Of a stretch of 64,000 nt of DNA, positions 9,861-23,036 are shown piece by piece. How positions within the stretch are numbered: position 1 is the stretch's first letter; each line of letters begins with the position of its first letter. The notes under the pieces were generated by a model. It worked only from the letters and a program-made list of their open reading frames with translations. It ran no database searches and was not told where the DNA came from. The DNA lies in the NCBI RefSeq assembly GCF_011386835.1, contig NC_088795.1, positions 16,039,441 to 16,103,440 of the forward strand, read 5' to 3'. Position numbers and translations under genes: made by a program. The DNA is from Chrysemys picta bellii. Lineage: Eukaryota > Chordata > Testudines > Emydidae.

Positions 9861-12109
9861 TACTCTAGTTCCAGAGGGGTCTGCTCCCCCCTCCTCTATG
9901 TTGGCCTCAACAGTGCTGGCTGCTTTGGCCACCATTGGCGCTTCGTCTGCAGCTCCAGAAATGACGATTTCAAAGGAAAAAAAGCACACCTCCCTAGCCA
10001 GGCGGACGAAGAAAAGAGGTAGGTCACCCCGTATGATCCACTCTCAGGAGACTTCGCATCCCTCAGAGGGTATGGCTGAATCTCTGACTGAGGTTTTTGT
10101 ACCACATAAGAAGCCCCATATAGACAAGCCCTCTAGCCCCAGAGCACCTACTGCAGTGGCATCACCTGGTCCTTCATGGCACTGCTGTATACACAGGGCT
10201 ATCATGCATATATCGACACTGGTCTGTTACCACAGTTCGCAGATGGTTGAAGACCCTGCAGCTTCCTCGGTACCGCAACAATCTCCATCTAATCAGTAGG
10301 CATTTTCGCCTCTGGTAACAGCCCAAGTCTTTATTATAGGCTATCAGAGGCCTCCAGCTCCTAGATTTGGAGGCCCTTATAATTTCTGATGAGCCGGAGT
10401 CTCACTGTTGAGATCTGTCAAAGCTCCCTCCCTGGTACCATTCAGACAGCCACAAGTTGACTCTCCTAAGTCACCAGCCTTTAGAACTGGCTATGTTACC
10501 TTGAGGTTCCATTTGTAGCTCAGGAGAGGATTGGTCAGACTTAGAATTTTGGTACAGGAATTCTTCCATGTACTGTACCACTACACTCCTGAGTCCCTTT
10601 TAATGAAGAGGATTTTGGGGTACCTACCAGACATTGTAGGTCTAGAGAGTCCGATTATCATTGAGAAGGCTCTTTTTTTTCTTGGGGATAAAGGATCAGT
10701 ACCTACCAGTACCTTACTGTTCATGGGTACCAACAGACAATTCCCTCACTACTTCGGTACCGGATGATACATAGGAGGGACAAGAACCTCAGGGGATCTC
10801 TTCTCCTTCAGTCAGATCCTCTTTATTTCTGGACCAGGTGGTAATATCACCACCACCTTCCTATGCTGGTGACATCAAGACCTTCCAGGACTTCATGCAG
10901 TGGCTGGTGGGCTCTCTCCAAATCCTGCTAGAGGAAGTCCAAGAGTCGCATCGCATCATTCCTTGGTGGATATTTGGAATATCAATCCCCAAGGAAAGAT
11001 TGCCCTGCCTATTTTCTCTGTCTCTTGCGTGCACCCTGTGGCAAACACCTGCCACAATACCACCCACCTGTAAGAGGGCAGATAAGATGTATTATATCTC
11101 ATCAAGTGGAATAGAACACTACCTATCCCAGCCCTAATTCCTGGTGGTGGATGCAGCCAACGAAAGGCGCCATCAAGCTCACTGTAGACCTTCTCCAGTG
11201 GACAAGGGATCAAATGGCTGGACTTGCTGGGCAGGAAGAGCTACTCATCTTCTGCTGTTCAAATTCATATTGTCAATTATCAGGCCTTTGAGGCAAAATA
11301 AGACTTTACCACATACTCAAAATGTACACATTTTACTGGACACTTGCCACAAGACCAGAGAAATCAATTTCAGTCCATCTTGGAAGTCTAATTAGTCGCA
11401 AAAGCCTCTGTGCAGACTACCCTAAATGTCACCAACACAGCTCCAGGGCCATAGCCACGGCTGTGTTCATGAGAAGAGCATCCTGGCTCCCGGCCTCAGA
11501 TCTTCTAAGAGAGGTACAAAACACTATGGAGAGTGTCTCCCTTTAGAAGGACCCAATCTCTTCAGTGAGAATATGGACTCCTCTTTCTTCGTACTCAAGG
11601 ATTCCAGGGCAGTTTTGCAGTCACTGGGGATTTAGGCTCCTACAACAAGAAGATTGTTTAGTAGATCTCAAACTGCTCAAAGATCCAGTCCATTCCAGTA
11701 TCATCAGCACACCCTCTCTAAGCCTCAGGAACTCTTCTTTGGCAGATACAAACAACAAAAATGAGGACCCTCTCCACCCACACACACTTCTACTCAGTCT
11801 GCTCTTTCTAAGCGGTGGTTTTGACAGCTCAGTCAAGAGCATCGAGTATCCCATTCCACTGGATCCTGTCTTGGGCAATTACTTCCCCGTGTCCCTTTTG
11901 GAGACTCTGTCCCACTACTTACCTGCCCAGGAACTGCTTACCTCAGACAAATGGATACTGGAGGTCATCAGAGTTGGTTATTCCATCCACTTTCACTCCC
12001 CTCCCTCACTCCCACTTACCCGTCCCTCCTCAGGGACCCTGCTCACGAGGAACTCGTAAGACAAGAGGTCCAATCCCCCTTGTCCCCCTCTGAGCAATAG
12101 AGCCAGTTC

Positions 12110-12480
12110 CACCAGTTTATCGAAAGAGACTTGTATTCCGATCTCTTTCGAGTTCCCAAGAGAGAGTGGGTGAGACTCAGGAATTTGAATTATGTCCTAG
12201 CACAGCACTTCAGAATGGTGACACTTGCTACTATTATTTCATCCCTAGATCTGGGAGATTGGTTTGTTGCCCTCGACTTACAGGATGTCTGCTTTCATGT
12301 AGCTATCCACCCATCCCACAAGCACTGCCTACACTTTAGAATAGGAACAGATCACTACCAATATTGAGTTGTCCCTTTCAGACTCTCGATGGCTCAAAGG
12401 GTGTTGACAAAGATCCTCTCAGCAGTAGCAGGTTCTCTGTCAGCTCGATATTCCTGTACTTGGACAACTGGCTGCTCTAA
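12110..12480 (+). pseudogene. DIRS reverse transcriptase relic
   Basis: The frame at 12131-12367 contains FRVPKREWVRLRNLNYVLAQ, FRMVTLATIISSLDLGDWFV and ALDLQDVCFHVAI. These are RT fingers/palm motifs with the first catalytic Asp. The palm motif with the paired Asp follows in another frame at about 12448 and reads YLDNWLL, so the second catalytic Asp is Asn. A stop at 12365-12367 and a frameshift separate the halves. Clearly non-functional. Confidence 0.7.
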
Positions 12481-12779
12481 GGCAGGTCACCCGAGGAGGT
12501 CCAGTCATCAGTGGGCAAGGCGTTAACCTTATTGTAATCTCTGAGCCATCATAGGAAATCTATACTATTTCTGGTTCAAAAAGTAGATTTTATAGGGGTC
12601 ACTTTAGACTCCACAATAGCAAGAGCCTATCTACCCAAGGAAAGATTTTTCATCCTATCCAATCTCAACACTGCAGTTCAGCCCACAAACCACCTTAAAG
12701 CCTTGTGTAGAGCTATTGGGTCACATGTCTGCTTCTGTATTTGTGATTACCCACATGAGGCTGCAGCTCAGATGACTCC

Positions 12780-12960
12780 CAACACAAGTAACAAGTCGTT
12801 CCACTAGAGTGCAGTCTGGATCTATAGCTCTTCTGAAGGACATTCCTATAACAGAAATCTGCAGAACTGCAACTTAGTCATCTCTCCCTACTTTTGACCA
12901 GCATTGTGCCATTTTACCTGCTTCTTGCGATGACACCGCTTTTGGTCATGCAATCATTTG
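12780..12960 (+). pseudogene. DIRS recombinase C-terminal relic fused to post-RT region
   Basis: Just after a stretch like TTLKPCVELLGHMSASVF (the LLGHM block after RT) the translation jumps at about 12790-12800 to SRSTRVQSGS...ITEICRTAT...SSLPTFDQH, followed by DDTAFGHAI. That is the H/S-T-R...DIC.AATWSS..TF..HY end of the tyrosine recombinase. Everything between these blocks in a complete element is missing, so the join marks an internal deletion. Confidence 0.6.
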
Positions 12961-13739
12961 AACTGTCTTGGATTTACTCCCTTACCACCCATCACTTCAT
13001 TGTTACTGCTTGTCCCTATGGGTGCTTCACCTCTTGTCCTCCTTCCCCTCTACTGTGGAGTTTCGAGAAGGAATTGCGTTACAGTGGACTTGCGCCTCCT
13101 TTTATCCCCTCATCTGAAGCATAAGGCTCTGCTCTGTGTAGGCACGGGCCCGCAGACACTATTCGGCAGTCTCTGATTGAGAGCGTGTGAGCGCGCACAC
13201 ATCCTATGTGGCGCACCCATAGGGACAAAACATTTTGAACTCAGCATTACTGTAAGGAAGTAATAGCGCCTTCTCCAAACATTCAGACAAGGCTCCTAAG
13301 TACATCGTGCTTTTTAGTATGAATTCAGTCAGAGTTTAGAACTTTCCCATAATTCCTAGGTAACTGTCCATGGATAATTGGGTTTTGCCTGCGTCCTGAT
13401 GGCAGGCCACGTCAGTTGGTCTCATTGTCATAAGTCTTCACCTAAAGCCAAAGACTAGTTTGTTACTGTTTTGGCTGCTTTTGCCGGTGATATTCCCACC
13501 CCCAAAGGGAATTGGGTTATCACCATTTTTTCTCTTAACTTTTTAATTTTTAAATTTGAATTGAATTTTTTCAGCCTGCATCGGATATAGGATCATGATT
13601 TTTATACAAATTGCAAAAGCTGGAGGGGTGGGCATGTAGAAGGGGTTAGGAGATGTAAATCAAGAGGCTAGGGCAAAATTTTGTATGTTTCCAGTTAATA
13701 AGAAATGGAAAGAATGAACGTATATTTACATATCTAGTT

Positions 13740-13985
13740 AGGCCTGGTCTACACTGTAAAGTTATGTCTGCTTTAATTGTGAAAAATTTCATGCCCTGTG
13801 TGACGTAGTTAAACCAACGTAAGCCCCAGTGTAGACACTGTTGACATAGCTATGGCCTCTGAGAGGTAGGTTTAAGAACCTCTTCCATCGTGGTAGTGTC
13901 TGTCTATGCTACAGAACTATAGTGGTGCAGCTGCAGCACTGTAGGTGTGCCACTGTAGTGTTTCTAGTGTAAACATTCCCTTGGA
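13740..13985. repeat. MITE of the 'ggtctacact' family
   Basis: Opens taggcctggtctacactgta. It contains 'gtgacgtagttaaaccaacg', 'gtgtagacactgttgacata' and ends near 'tttctagtgtaaaca'. Same family as the pieces at 3065, 16915 and 63120. Confidence 0.6.
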
Positions 13986-14812
13986 CACTCACATTCTAGT
14001 CATTCTTCTTTGTTCCTTGAAAGTGAGCTCCAAAGGAAATGGGTTTATGCCTCATTTTTTGCTGCTGAGATATATAAAGGTCTGAAAAGTTTTAAAAACC
14101 ACATTCATTAGAAGTTGACATGTTACATATCTCTCCTTTCTTCCCTTATTTTTAATGAAAACCAAAGAACCGATGGTATTAAGATTCTAAGAAAGGAAAA
14201 ACATGATTAAAGAGAGAGTGACTATTTTGTTTAAAATTATTTTTTCTTGTTAACACTTATTTAACTTAATGAACTCTATAAATAAGTGGTGGAGGGGAAC
14301 CTTTTAGTCAATAGCCCCATCCCTTCAAGTAAGGACCAGCAGCTCCCAATCTACAAATAAATTTTCTCAAAAAACAAAAACAACAACAAAAACCAACAGC
14401 AAAACAGATTTTGACATTCCCAATATTTTCCTTTCCTCACCCCCTCCTAAAAAAGCAGAAATAAACATTTTGGCTATTTTTGAATATAATACAGAAACAA
14501 ATAGATACACCACCTTTCCTATTTCAGGTCACATTTACATTAGAAGCTGTTTACGATTTGGCCATGCTTAGAATGAATGGAGAAAAAAACCCATAAAGTA
14601 AAACACAAGTTGAAGTGAATTACATACAACAATATAAAATAAGGTGGAACAAAACTCTAAATTATTGCTAAACTATCTCACTGGGAAGCTGTCACATTGT
14701 GTGTAAGAACAAATATTCAAAGACCTCTGAAATGACAAAATTCTGATATGCTTAATTTTACATCAATAGGCTGTAATGTTTCTTTATCTGATTCCCCAAA
14801 TTGACTTCACAG

Positions 14813-14970
14813 CTCAGTCGTTCCTAATGCAGAGGCCGTTTCCAGTTACCCAAAGCAGAACATCAGTAACCCACCTGATATGTCAGGCTGGAACCCATTT
14901 GGAGAGGACAATTTCTCCAAGCTAACAGAGGAGGAGCTACTGGACAGAGAATTTGACCTTCTGAGATCAA
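14813..14970 (+). CDS. BMP2K: BMP2K coding exon: NPFGEDNF motif
   Basis: The acceptor cttcacag ends at 14812. The base C completes a Ser codon, then the frame reads SVVPNAEAVSSYPKQNISNP, PDMSGWNPFGEDNFSKLTEE and ELLDREFDLLRS. The block from NISNPPDMSGWNPF to LLDREFDLLRS is close to identical to vertebrate BMP2K and is also shared in outline with AAK1. WNPFGEDNF holds the first of the F-G/P-F type motifs thought to bind endocytic adaptor appendages. The exon ends with one base of a codon before gtaagg at 14971. Confidence 0.95.
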
Positions 14971-16914
14971 GTAAGGGACGCTTGAAGGCTTATTTCGCTT
15001 CACAGTAAATAAGGGCTCTGTAGGTACACTCAGCAGTGCCAAAGACTGTCCTTTTTAAGGGCCATGCAGTCTGTTGTACAGAAAATTCTTTCTGAGCATT
15101 TGAGGGCCTTTTCACTTTTCTTTCCATTTGGAAAATGTTGTGTGCAGTGGAAATTCACTGTTTAGCATTAGCAGCTATTGATATAATCTTTAACTCTTAA
15201 ATATTTCTCATCTCCTTGATTGTCAAGAATTCTAACTATCAGTAGTATGGTGTTCAGATAAATGAGACAATTTAGCTGCTTGCATTATTCCATTTGCAGC
15301 TCTGTTTTCTTGCACACCAGAACAGAAGGTTCTGTTGGTCTGAAATGCCCTTTGAAAATGCCTGAAAGAAAAATTGGTCTATTACATTATGTTAATGTTT
15401 TGTAATGTTCTTTGATGAGTGGCTACATGTAAGGGCTGCTTTATTGTTCTGACATGGCAATAGTTGAATAAACTTTTTTCCTCTTTAAGTCCGCTATCTC
15501 AATGTTTTTACTTGAAATCCCTTTCTTTAGGCAACTTGTTGGTATTCATCATGATGCTATTTTCAAATGTAATTTTGTTAAGGAAGACTAGATCTGTTTT
15601 TTAAAAGACCTGTAGCATGTAGCAAAACATGACATTGACTTCAAAGTTACAGATATAATCATTTGACAGCTAGGATCAGATTTCTCTGGAGTAAAAATGC
15701 AACAAAATAGCTAGTGGGGAATTAATGGAAAAAGAAACTATAATTTTAACTGAGCTAGCTTCTTTCACATTTCTGGTGGCTTAATTTTTCCAAGTGACTG
15801 TTTTTTTGTAAGCTTGCTATGAGACTATAGAATGCCAACAAGCAAAGTGAACGTAAGAATATTAAAGAACATACATGAAATCGTTTTTCTACCATTTAGC
15901 TTCAAGAAGTCAGTCTAAAATAGGGCAGAACCGAAAACTTACCGTAGTGTTGCACAAATGTGGTTTATTTGTACCACTTTTCTAAGAGATGTCAAAGTAG
16001 CATTGCAAAAATGAATTATTTCCAGTAGAACAAAAAAGTTGCTCTTGTTAACGTTGGGAAATGAAGATTGTCCTAGTTGAAAATAACCATTCTTTAAAAA
16101 AAAAAAAAAAAAAAATTTGGAACTTGAAACTATTGTCTTTCCAGTAATTGTGTTGAAAATCTTAAGCATAGTTCCTTCAAAAGGAGCCTTAGAAGATTTG
16201 GAAATCAAAATAATGCTCAACAGGAGAATGTTTGTTTAAAAGTGAAAGGTCAGCGTAGCACTGCCCATTCTCATAATTACTAACCACATTGCTGACCATA
16301 ATTATGCTAAATGTCCTGAGTATGTCCTGCATCTGGCTTCACCGAGTATTCTTGAGCCACATTTCCGATAGATGTAAGGAAAATAAAATATACTGACCAG
16401 AAAAATATTTTAAGTGGCTTCATGCCTAATGTACTAGCTGCCATCCAGCAAATGTGCTTACTGAGAATGGCTGGCTATGTTTGGCATACCCAAAGTTCTG
16501 TTCAGTTTGGTGAAAGATGTAGAAAAATTGACAACTTAGACAGATTTTAAGAAGGGCAAATAAGATTGTCAGAGATTAAGATTTTAATTTTTTCTTCATA
16601 CAGTGTGATCATATTCTAGAATTCCAGCAAAATAGAAATCCTAAAGTAATGCTATTTTCATGCAAAGCCGCTTTCTTTGAAGGATCTAGGAGGTTGATTT
16701 CTTCCTGTAAATGCTAGTGAACTTTGCATAAGGTTATCTCATCAGGAAATTCTAACACCGTTGTCAGAGGCCCGGAAGTTATGTAATGCCTTTATATACA
16801 CCTGACGGAGAGCTTATGATGCTATGTAGTGAGATGACTGGTGGTATTCTCAGTGCAAGATTAAGGAGAATACAAAGAAGAATAGTTGACTAAGATTATT
16901 GTGCAGTCTGTAGA

Positions 16915-17185
16915 CTACAGCTATGTCTACACTAGCACTTTTGTCGGTATAGCTTATGTGAAAAAAACACACCGTGGAGCGACATAAGTACACTGACAGA
17001 AGCGCTGTTGTGGACAGCACTATGTCAGCGGGAGACCTTCTCCCGTCGACATAGCGACCGCTGCTCGTTGGAGGTAGTTTAATTATGTTGACGGGAGAGC
17101 TCTCCCTGGCAGCATAGAGCAGCTGCACGAGCGACCTTACAGCGGCACAGCTGCATTGGTACAGCTCGCTAGTATAGCCATGGCC
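16915..17185. repeat. MITE of the 'tctacact' family, CpG-rich copy
   Basis: Bounded by 'agctatgtctacactagcac' and 'gctagtatagccatggcc'. Internal halves are inverted: 'cagcgggagaccttctcccg' and 'gacgggagagctctccc'. The sequence spans a chance minus-strand frame that I do not regard as a gene. Confidence 0.65.
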
Positions 17186-17889
17186 AACAATTGCTTTAGT
17201 GCAAGATGGGACTGTAAAGTGATGGCATAAAAAGGAAGAATTATTGTAAAAATGATAAGAATTATAACAATTTTTACATGGTTGGTGGCGCCTATTAATA
17301 TTGCGTTCATTATATATAATGCTTGCCTTAATATAATGTTTCTTGGAACGCAGTCCTTGTAAAAATGGGAGTGCTTGAAACCACACAATTTTCTCTCCTC
17401 TTTTGCTCTTTACTGTTAAGTCGGGGGGAATATGTAGTAAAAGTTAGAGCATAGTAGACATTAGACTTCATGTTATCTGAATGCCAACATTTGTTTGAGT
17501 TATTCCTTATTTCCTCAAGTATACTGAGCTTGTGCAAGAGAATTGTATGAAGAAAATAAACTAATGATGTCTTGTACTCTACAATCTCTTGTATGTTCTC
17601 TGCTGATTCTCCCTTAACAGTTACTGGTTACTTCCATTGTCCAATGTTTGTATTATACCCTGCTAGTATAACTGACTAAACAAACTATGAGTGCTGGCGT
17701 ATCTTGCTTTTCCCCTACCCTAGCCTGTAAAGTGACTTTACTGTTGTACAAGAAACTCATGATATGATCAGTAATCCAATAGCACTTCACATGTCTAAAA
17801 TTAAGTACCTGAGCACTGTTCCATTTATTCAGTATTTAGTACTTCGCTTTTATGTAGCATTGAATATTTAAAAAAAAAAACCTTTTCAA

Positions 17890-18055
17890 ACATCAACTAA
17901 TATTACATTACATTTCTGAACTAGGTAATAACTCCATTTATAGATAGGGTTAAGAGATTTGCCCTAGGTCCTTCAATTAGTTTTTAGAGCCAAGACTAGA
18001 AACTCAGCTTTCCTGACTCAGTATTTTTTAACCACATGACAGCGCTGCCTAGGAA
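17890..18055 (-). repeat. MIR (CORE-SINE) relic
   Basis: On the + strand it reads like the reverse complement of MIR: 'ccatttatagatagggttaa', 'agagatttgccctaggtcc' and 'agagccaagactagaaactc'. Strongly diverged. Confidence 0.5.
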
Positions 18056-21000
18056 AATGTTGAGACATAACTTCCTGTGGTTTGACAAATAATACACTAG
18101 GTGGCAGACTGGTTTAGTATTCTGCATGAAGTGCAATAGTTTTTCTTCCTCACCTTTGGCTTGAGTCCAGTTTAAAAGCCTCAATGGAAAGCCCTACTAT
18201 AGGTCACAAATTTCCACAGTCTTCACTCTGACAATGAGTATTTCCTTAATGAATTTCTCATTGTAGTTATTGATGTCCTGTCACAAAAGAGATCCCTGAT
18301 ATTAAAGCAATAGTAGACAAAATAAATAAAATACTTCCATTATATTTAAGCCTATGAATTTTGAGTGTTGACAGTAGCAGTCTTGTTCTAAATGTATGTT
18401 CTGTAATACCTATAGTAATCTTCTAAAATCAGAGCACAAATGTTTACCACTATACAGTTAAAATGGCAAAAGTGGTAAATGTAGAGGCATACACCTCTAC
18501 AGAAATAATTTACATAATTCTGTTTTTAGTTATTTCATTGTACATTAACAAGATTATACTTGCTAAAATGTTTTTGACATTGTGCACATGTATTTAAATA
18601 TATATCACTGCTCTTTTCATAAAATCACCAAATTCCTTTCTACAGGAGAGGACATCAGTTTTTACAAGAGAGCCACTGTTTATCACAGAATGTGTAAATT
18701 TTCTAGGTTTATTTTTGCTTTTTCGATCTAAGGGAATAAGGACAGAAGAATGAGAATCCAGAGAAGAAAATTTCATTGCTGTACTACTTAGCCCAATAAT
18801 TGACACATTATAAGCTATTATATAGTCTTTTGAAATAAACTTTTTCATTTGCTTTCAGTTTCACTGGACTGGCAGATCACAAAATGTTGACCCTTGTTTT
18901 TTTCTTTCTAAAAGCCTAATTTGTTATGTCATGTCACAATTTACATATAAATTAAAAATATTTAAAGTTTTGTTCACCATTATACACTATTAAACAAGTT
19001 TCCTAGGTTCTCCCTTTTGGGTCTCAAAAGTCAGGTTTTTAGGGTATATGATTTATCTGTAGCTATCAGCATCTTCATCTTAATGTGGGCACATTCTGCT
19101 ATACAATCTCTCCTATAAACTGGTTAAACCATTATCTGCGTGCATAGTAGAGTATGCACAGAGAACTAAAGTTCTTGATGCTATGATGGTTAAACTTTTT
19201 GTTCTCCATGTTCACTGCAGGAGAAATGAATAAACTTGATATTTTATATATGCTGTGGAAAAGATCTGACTTTCACAGAGGCAGTCACTTGACAATTAAC
19301 CAGTAGATGAAGCTGAGTGAGAACTCTTTTAAGTTTTTATTTTTTTTTCAAAATTAGCTATTCCATTAGCTATTGGCTTTTTTTCTGCATGGATTCCTTT
19401 TCCGTGGTCGTGGTTTTAAAGATTTCAATGAACCTGCAAAGGCCAAACATGGGTGATTGTAATGGGTTTCTGAAAATTATAGAATTGCATTTATGACTAA
19501 ATGGTTTCTTTACTGACTAAACACTCAGTTGTAGTACTTACACTTTGGAGCCAAAGTAAAACACTCATTGGAATATGGGTAACAATAGTAAACGGTCATC
19601 TCGGCTCACTATGATTTTCTGTTATCTTGGCTACTGAAGTCTTTGCTGAGGATTTTGTTCCTAGTGTAAATAAATAAATAAAACATGCTTTCCCAAATTG
19701 GAATTTTTTACTATTGCTGAGTTATTGCTTTCTAAGCTCCAGTACTCTTAAACTGGAACCTATGGGTTTGGGACTGAAAACTGTCCGTTCTCCTAAATAG
19801 AATTCCTCTTCAGATCCATTCTGAATCATATTTTTGAGACCCCAAATCACTTCAAACAAGTGTGCATATGGACCTAGGGTTGCAAGCATGCTAGAGAAAT
19901 GTATAGAAGGCCCAACTGCTCTCAATTTATTTTATCTCCAACTGTGTTGAGGAACCATCCACTCCATGTCTTAAGCAAATTAACCAATGCTTGATTGTCT
20001 TAATCATTGACACTCAAGGAAAGCTCATGCAAGCTTTTTATCCCTCAGTTCCAGGCTATCACATGCAAAGTAATCTTGCTTGCTCCATATGTCGAGGGTC
20101 CTTTTGAGCATCAAGAAACTATGGAGTCAGCCTGCTTCTGCCCTGGCCTTAATCAGGAAACTGGACAAACTCTTAAATCTCAGCAAGATTTAATCTTCTT
20201 CCTCACCCTTCCTTCCTTCCTTGGGCTCCTCGTTGTTAATCGTAAATTTACAAGTCAAAGGGAGGCAAGTCACTGTGACATCAACACCAAAGGTTAGATC
20301 AATTGAGAAGGAAGGCTTACTCATTTTTTTGCTACTAGCAGCAGTATAACTAATGGTACACAGACTGAAAACCAGCCTTAGCATAAACAATTCAATAGGG
20401 GCAGTTTCAGGGTGTGGAATGCAAGGAGTCCCAAGTCCGTGAAAGCGTTCCTGGATCCCATTAGCTTCATCTTCTGAATCAGCTGATGTTCCCAGAGAGC
20501 TAAGAATCCCAACTCTTTATTTGGAATCTAGCTGTCTGAAAACCTTCTCCCCATCAATCTGCCTCCTTCCCATCCATATTCTGAGGTCTTTTCTGTGGAA
20601 AAATAGGTGTCTCCATTTTGCCTACAGCGGGAGACTAGGGATGATGATACCTAAAGCCTCCCACATGCACATTTTACATAAACTTGTATTATAGTAGTGG
20701 CCACAATGCAGTAGGCTCTGTCCAGATATGCAGTAAGAGGCAGTCCTTGTCCTGATGACCTCACAACCTAAAACAAGCAGCAAACAAAAAGTGGAGAAAA
20801 ATACTCTTTCCCCTCCCCCCCACCCCCCGAATCAGCTATCTCCAGCTGGTCCTCAGACTTTCGGTGAATAGTCAGTTCATTTAATTGGCGCTTTGAAGAA
20901 AGGTCCATACAGACCAAATCAGAGAAGATGTTACCTGTATGAGGGTCATGTAGGAACAAATGTGAAGATGGCTGTGGGAGAAATGGGCATCATGGGCAGG

Positions 21001-22843
21001 GAGGCAAAGTGTAAGAGTTAAACCGTTAATTTTAGGCCGTATAAGTAGAGTATATGCAAAAGGACAACTAATCAAATTCCTCAGACTGGCCTTATGCATA
21101 TGGGTATGATGGTGGGAGGAAACCATGTTTTTTAAAGCCTCCCACACACCTGTCTTGTACTATGCTTTAATCTGACAGTGCTTTTTATTATGGCCTCTGC
21201 AGAATGCCATTTTTGAAATTTAAGCTGACCAGGAGCTACTTGAAGTCTTCCATGACTCAGACATTCAGGATGTGCCGTGACAGAGCAGAAATTGATAGGC
21301 TTTTAATACAACAATCTGATAGATGCGCGCGCACACACACACACTGGGACCTTGCGGGACCTGGTGCACAGATGAGCAGGTGCAACTGAGAGCAAGTTGA
21401 GTGCACATATGACTCAAGAACCTACTCAGGTATGACACAGTGATGTTGCCACCATCTCGTTCCCCTACACAGAGATCCATATGAAGTCTTGAGACTGGGT
21501 ACTGCTATAAGTGACACACCTGTAATCAACACAGTTGAACCACCACCTTCTGCAACTCTTGTGTGGGGAATTTGCCGGAAGGTTTTATGACCCATTTTAG
21601 AAGAGCCGTGGCCACCTCTTTATCTTGCCTCCATCAGATTTATAATGCTTTCAGTTTGTATCTGGCTCAGTAATACACTCTCAAAATGCTGGAGCTAGAC
21701 AATATGCTCACTCTGTCAAATCATTTATCCAATATCTGTCCAATTAAACACTCATTGCTCATCCACCTGGGAATTGCAACTACTTGTTAATCTACAATGG
21801 AATACCACAAGGATAATTATGTTAACTCTGGTTACTGGTAACTTTTTCTTTCTTTATCTGAATATATAGTTTCTGCAGATCCTTGCTCACCTGCCCTCCA
21901 TCCCTTGTTCCTTTGAATCAAAAATTGGAGTTTAGCCAGATGGAGAGATGCTGTGGACAATTGAGGATATGGGCCTTTTATACCCACAGAATGCTCAGCT
22001 ATGACTATCAGTTTGTGTACTGTTGGGTAATTGCTTTGAAATGGTTCCAAGACGCTTGAGCAATAGTGCACCAAGACAGATCTGCTGACAGAATTCCAGT
22101 TACTTGGGTTACTTTCTTGTCTTATCGCTGATGACCCTTGGAACACTAGGCTGCAATAAATGAGACGACTACATTCCCAATTTTTTGTTGCATTATTCTT
22201 GTAATGTTGAATACTGTATGTATCCGATTCTAAAACACATTGCACGGACCAGAACTCTAGAGAATAAAGAGCATACAAAACATAACTATACTTGTTTGGA
22301 TTTGATGAAACTCAGAAACTGGTATTGCAATCATTAGTACAATCCCATAATTTAAAAGGGATGCTGGTGGGATTACTAATTTATGTCCTTCGTTGTGGTT
22401 CTAGCAGAAAAGCTTTACCTTTAGGGAAGTTGGTGAATTGTTTTTTTTAAAACTGATTTTAGACATAAAAAATAAAAATGTAACACAAGGCGTCTGACTT
22501 AAGTCTTTGGATACCATGGTGTTTTTTGTGATATTAGAACCTAAATGGAATAGAATGAAAATTAGTCTCTCTTACAAGCACTGCTCAGAGTAAGTCTGAC
22601 TATATTGTTTTTTGATTATAATACATTTTCATTAGCTGCCACAATTTACTTCGGGGTGGGAGTGGAGAAGTAAAACAAGATTGAACTCTTGCAGATGAAG
22701 GCCTTCGAAAATGGGATAGATGTCAGGGTACAAGGAGAGAATCTGAAACAAACACAAATCTATTAAACGTATCATTAATTTGGCATGAGAACTGCCATTT
22801 TTATTTTATTTTATTTTTTGTTCTGTTTCATTTATTTTTGCAG

Positions 22844-22957
22844 ACAGGCTCGTGGAGAGGAGAGCATCCTCAGATAAGAATGTGGAGCCACATTCTGCTC
22901 CACAGAACCATCCTTCTGAAGATCCCTTTGGTTCTGTACCTTTCATTTCTCACCCAG
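22844..22957 (+). CDS. BMP2K: BMP2K coding exon: first DPFGSVPF motif, GC donor
   Basis: After tttttgcag, AC completes an Asn codon and the frame reads RLVERRASSDKNVEPHSAPQ, NHPSEDPFGSVPFISHP and one base of Gly. SSDKNV...EDPFGSVPFISH is diagnostic of BMP2K; DPFGSVPF carries a DPF adaptor-binding motif. The donor is CAG|gcaagt, a consensus-strength GC site. If the site is not used, translation runs on as GKLHM and stops at 22972-22974, followed by AATAAA at 23402-23407, which would give a short protein lacking the last-exon tail. Confidence 0.94.
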
Positions 22958-22995
22958 GCAAGTTACATATGTAACATCACTACCTCTTATTTAAA

Positions 22996-23036
22996 TCTCG
23001 CGCTCGCGCTCTCTCTTTCTCTCTCTCTCCCTCTCA
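22996..23036. repeat. (CT)n microsatellite
   Basis: Ctcgcgctcgcgctctctct followed by CT repeats, about 40 bp downstream of the GC donor. Confidence 0.85.

Larger units (their letters stand above)
9300..13250 (+). mobile_element. DIRS-type tyrosine-recombinase retrotransposon, internally deleted
   Basis: Left terminus about 9310-9480 and right terminus about 13060-13240 are inverted and diverged copies of each other: both contain 'ggataaaaggaggc' on opposite strands, preceded by gagactgc and a gtagtgt/atagtgt piece. Inside, in order: a Cys-rich ORF1, a reverse transcriptase (about 12110-12470), a post-RT block and then the last part of a recombinase. RNase H and most of the recombinase are absent. 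Many stops show it is inactive. Confidence 0.8.
7604..14812 (+). other. BMP2K: BMP2K GC-AG intron carrying a DIRS element
   Basis: Donor gcaagt, acceptor cttcacag. The phase-2 join to the exon at 14813 restores frame (AG + C, Ser), where the human protein, as I remember it, has Arg-Ser-Val. About half is a DIRS retrotransposon (9300-13250); a MITE lies at 13740-13985. 7630-9290 and 14000-14810 hold no gene I can see, apart from a T run near 9198-9222. Confidence 0.85.
14971..22843 (+). other. BMP2K: BMP2K intron
   Basis: GT-AG intron (gtaagg ... tttttgcag). It contains an A20-like run near 16096-16116, a MITE at 16915-17185, a MIR relic at 17890-18055 and a CA/GC microsatellite at about 21323-21345. 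18060-21320 and 21350-22840 hold no recognisable gene; short chance frames only. Confidence 0.85.

Noticed and set aside
16850..17386. Minus-strand frame of about 178 codons
   Set aside because: Spans a MITE and AT-rich flank, with no conserved domain; chance frame through a CpG-rich repeat.
22960..22966. Alternative GT donor at about 22962
   Set aside because: Poor donor context and wrong phase for the last exon.
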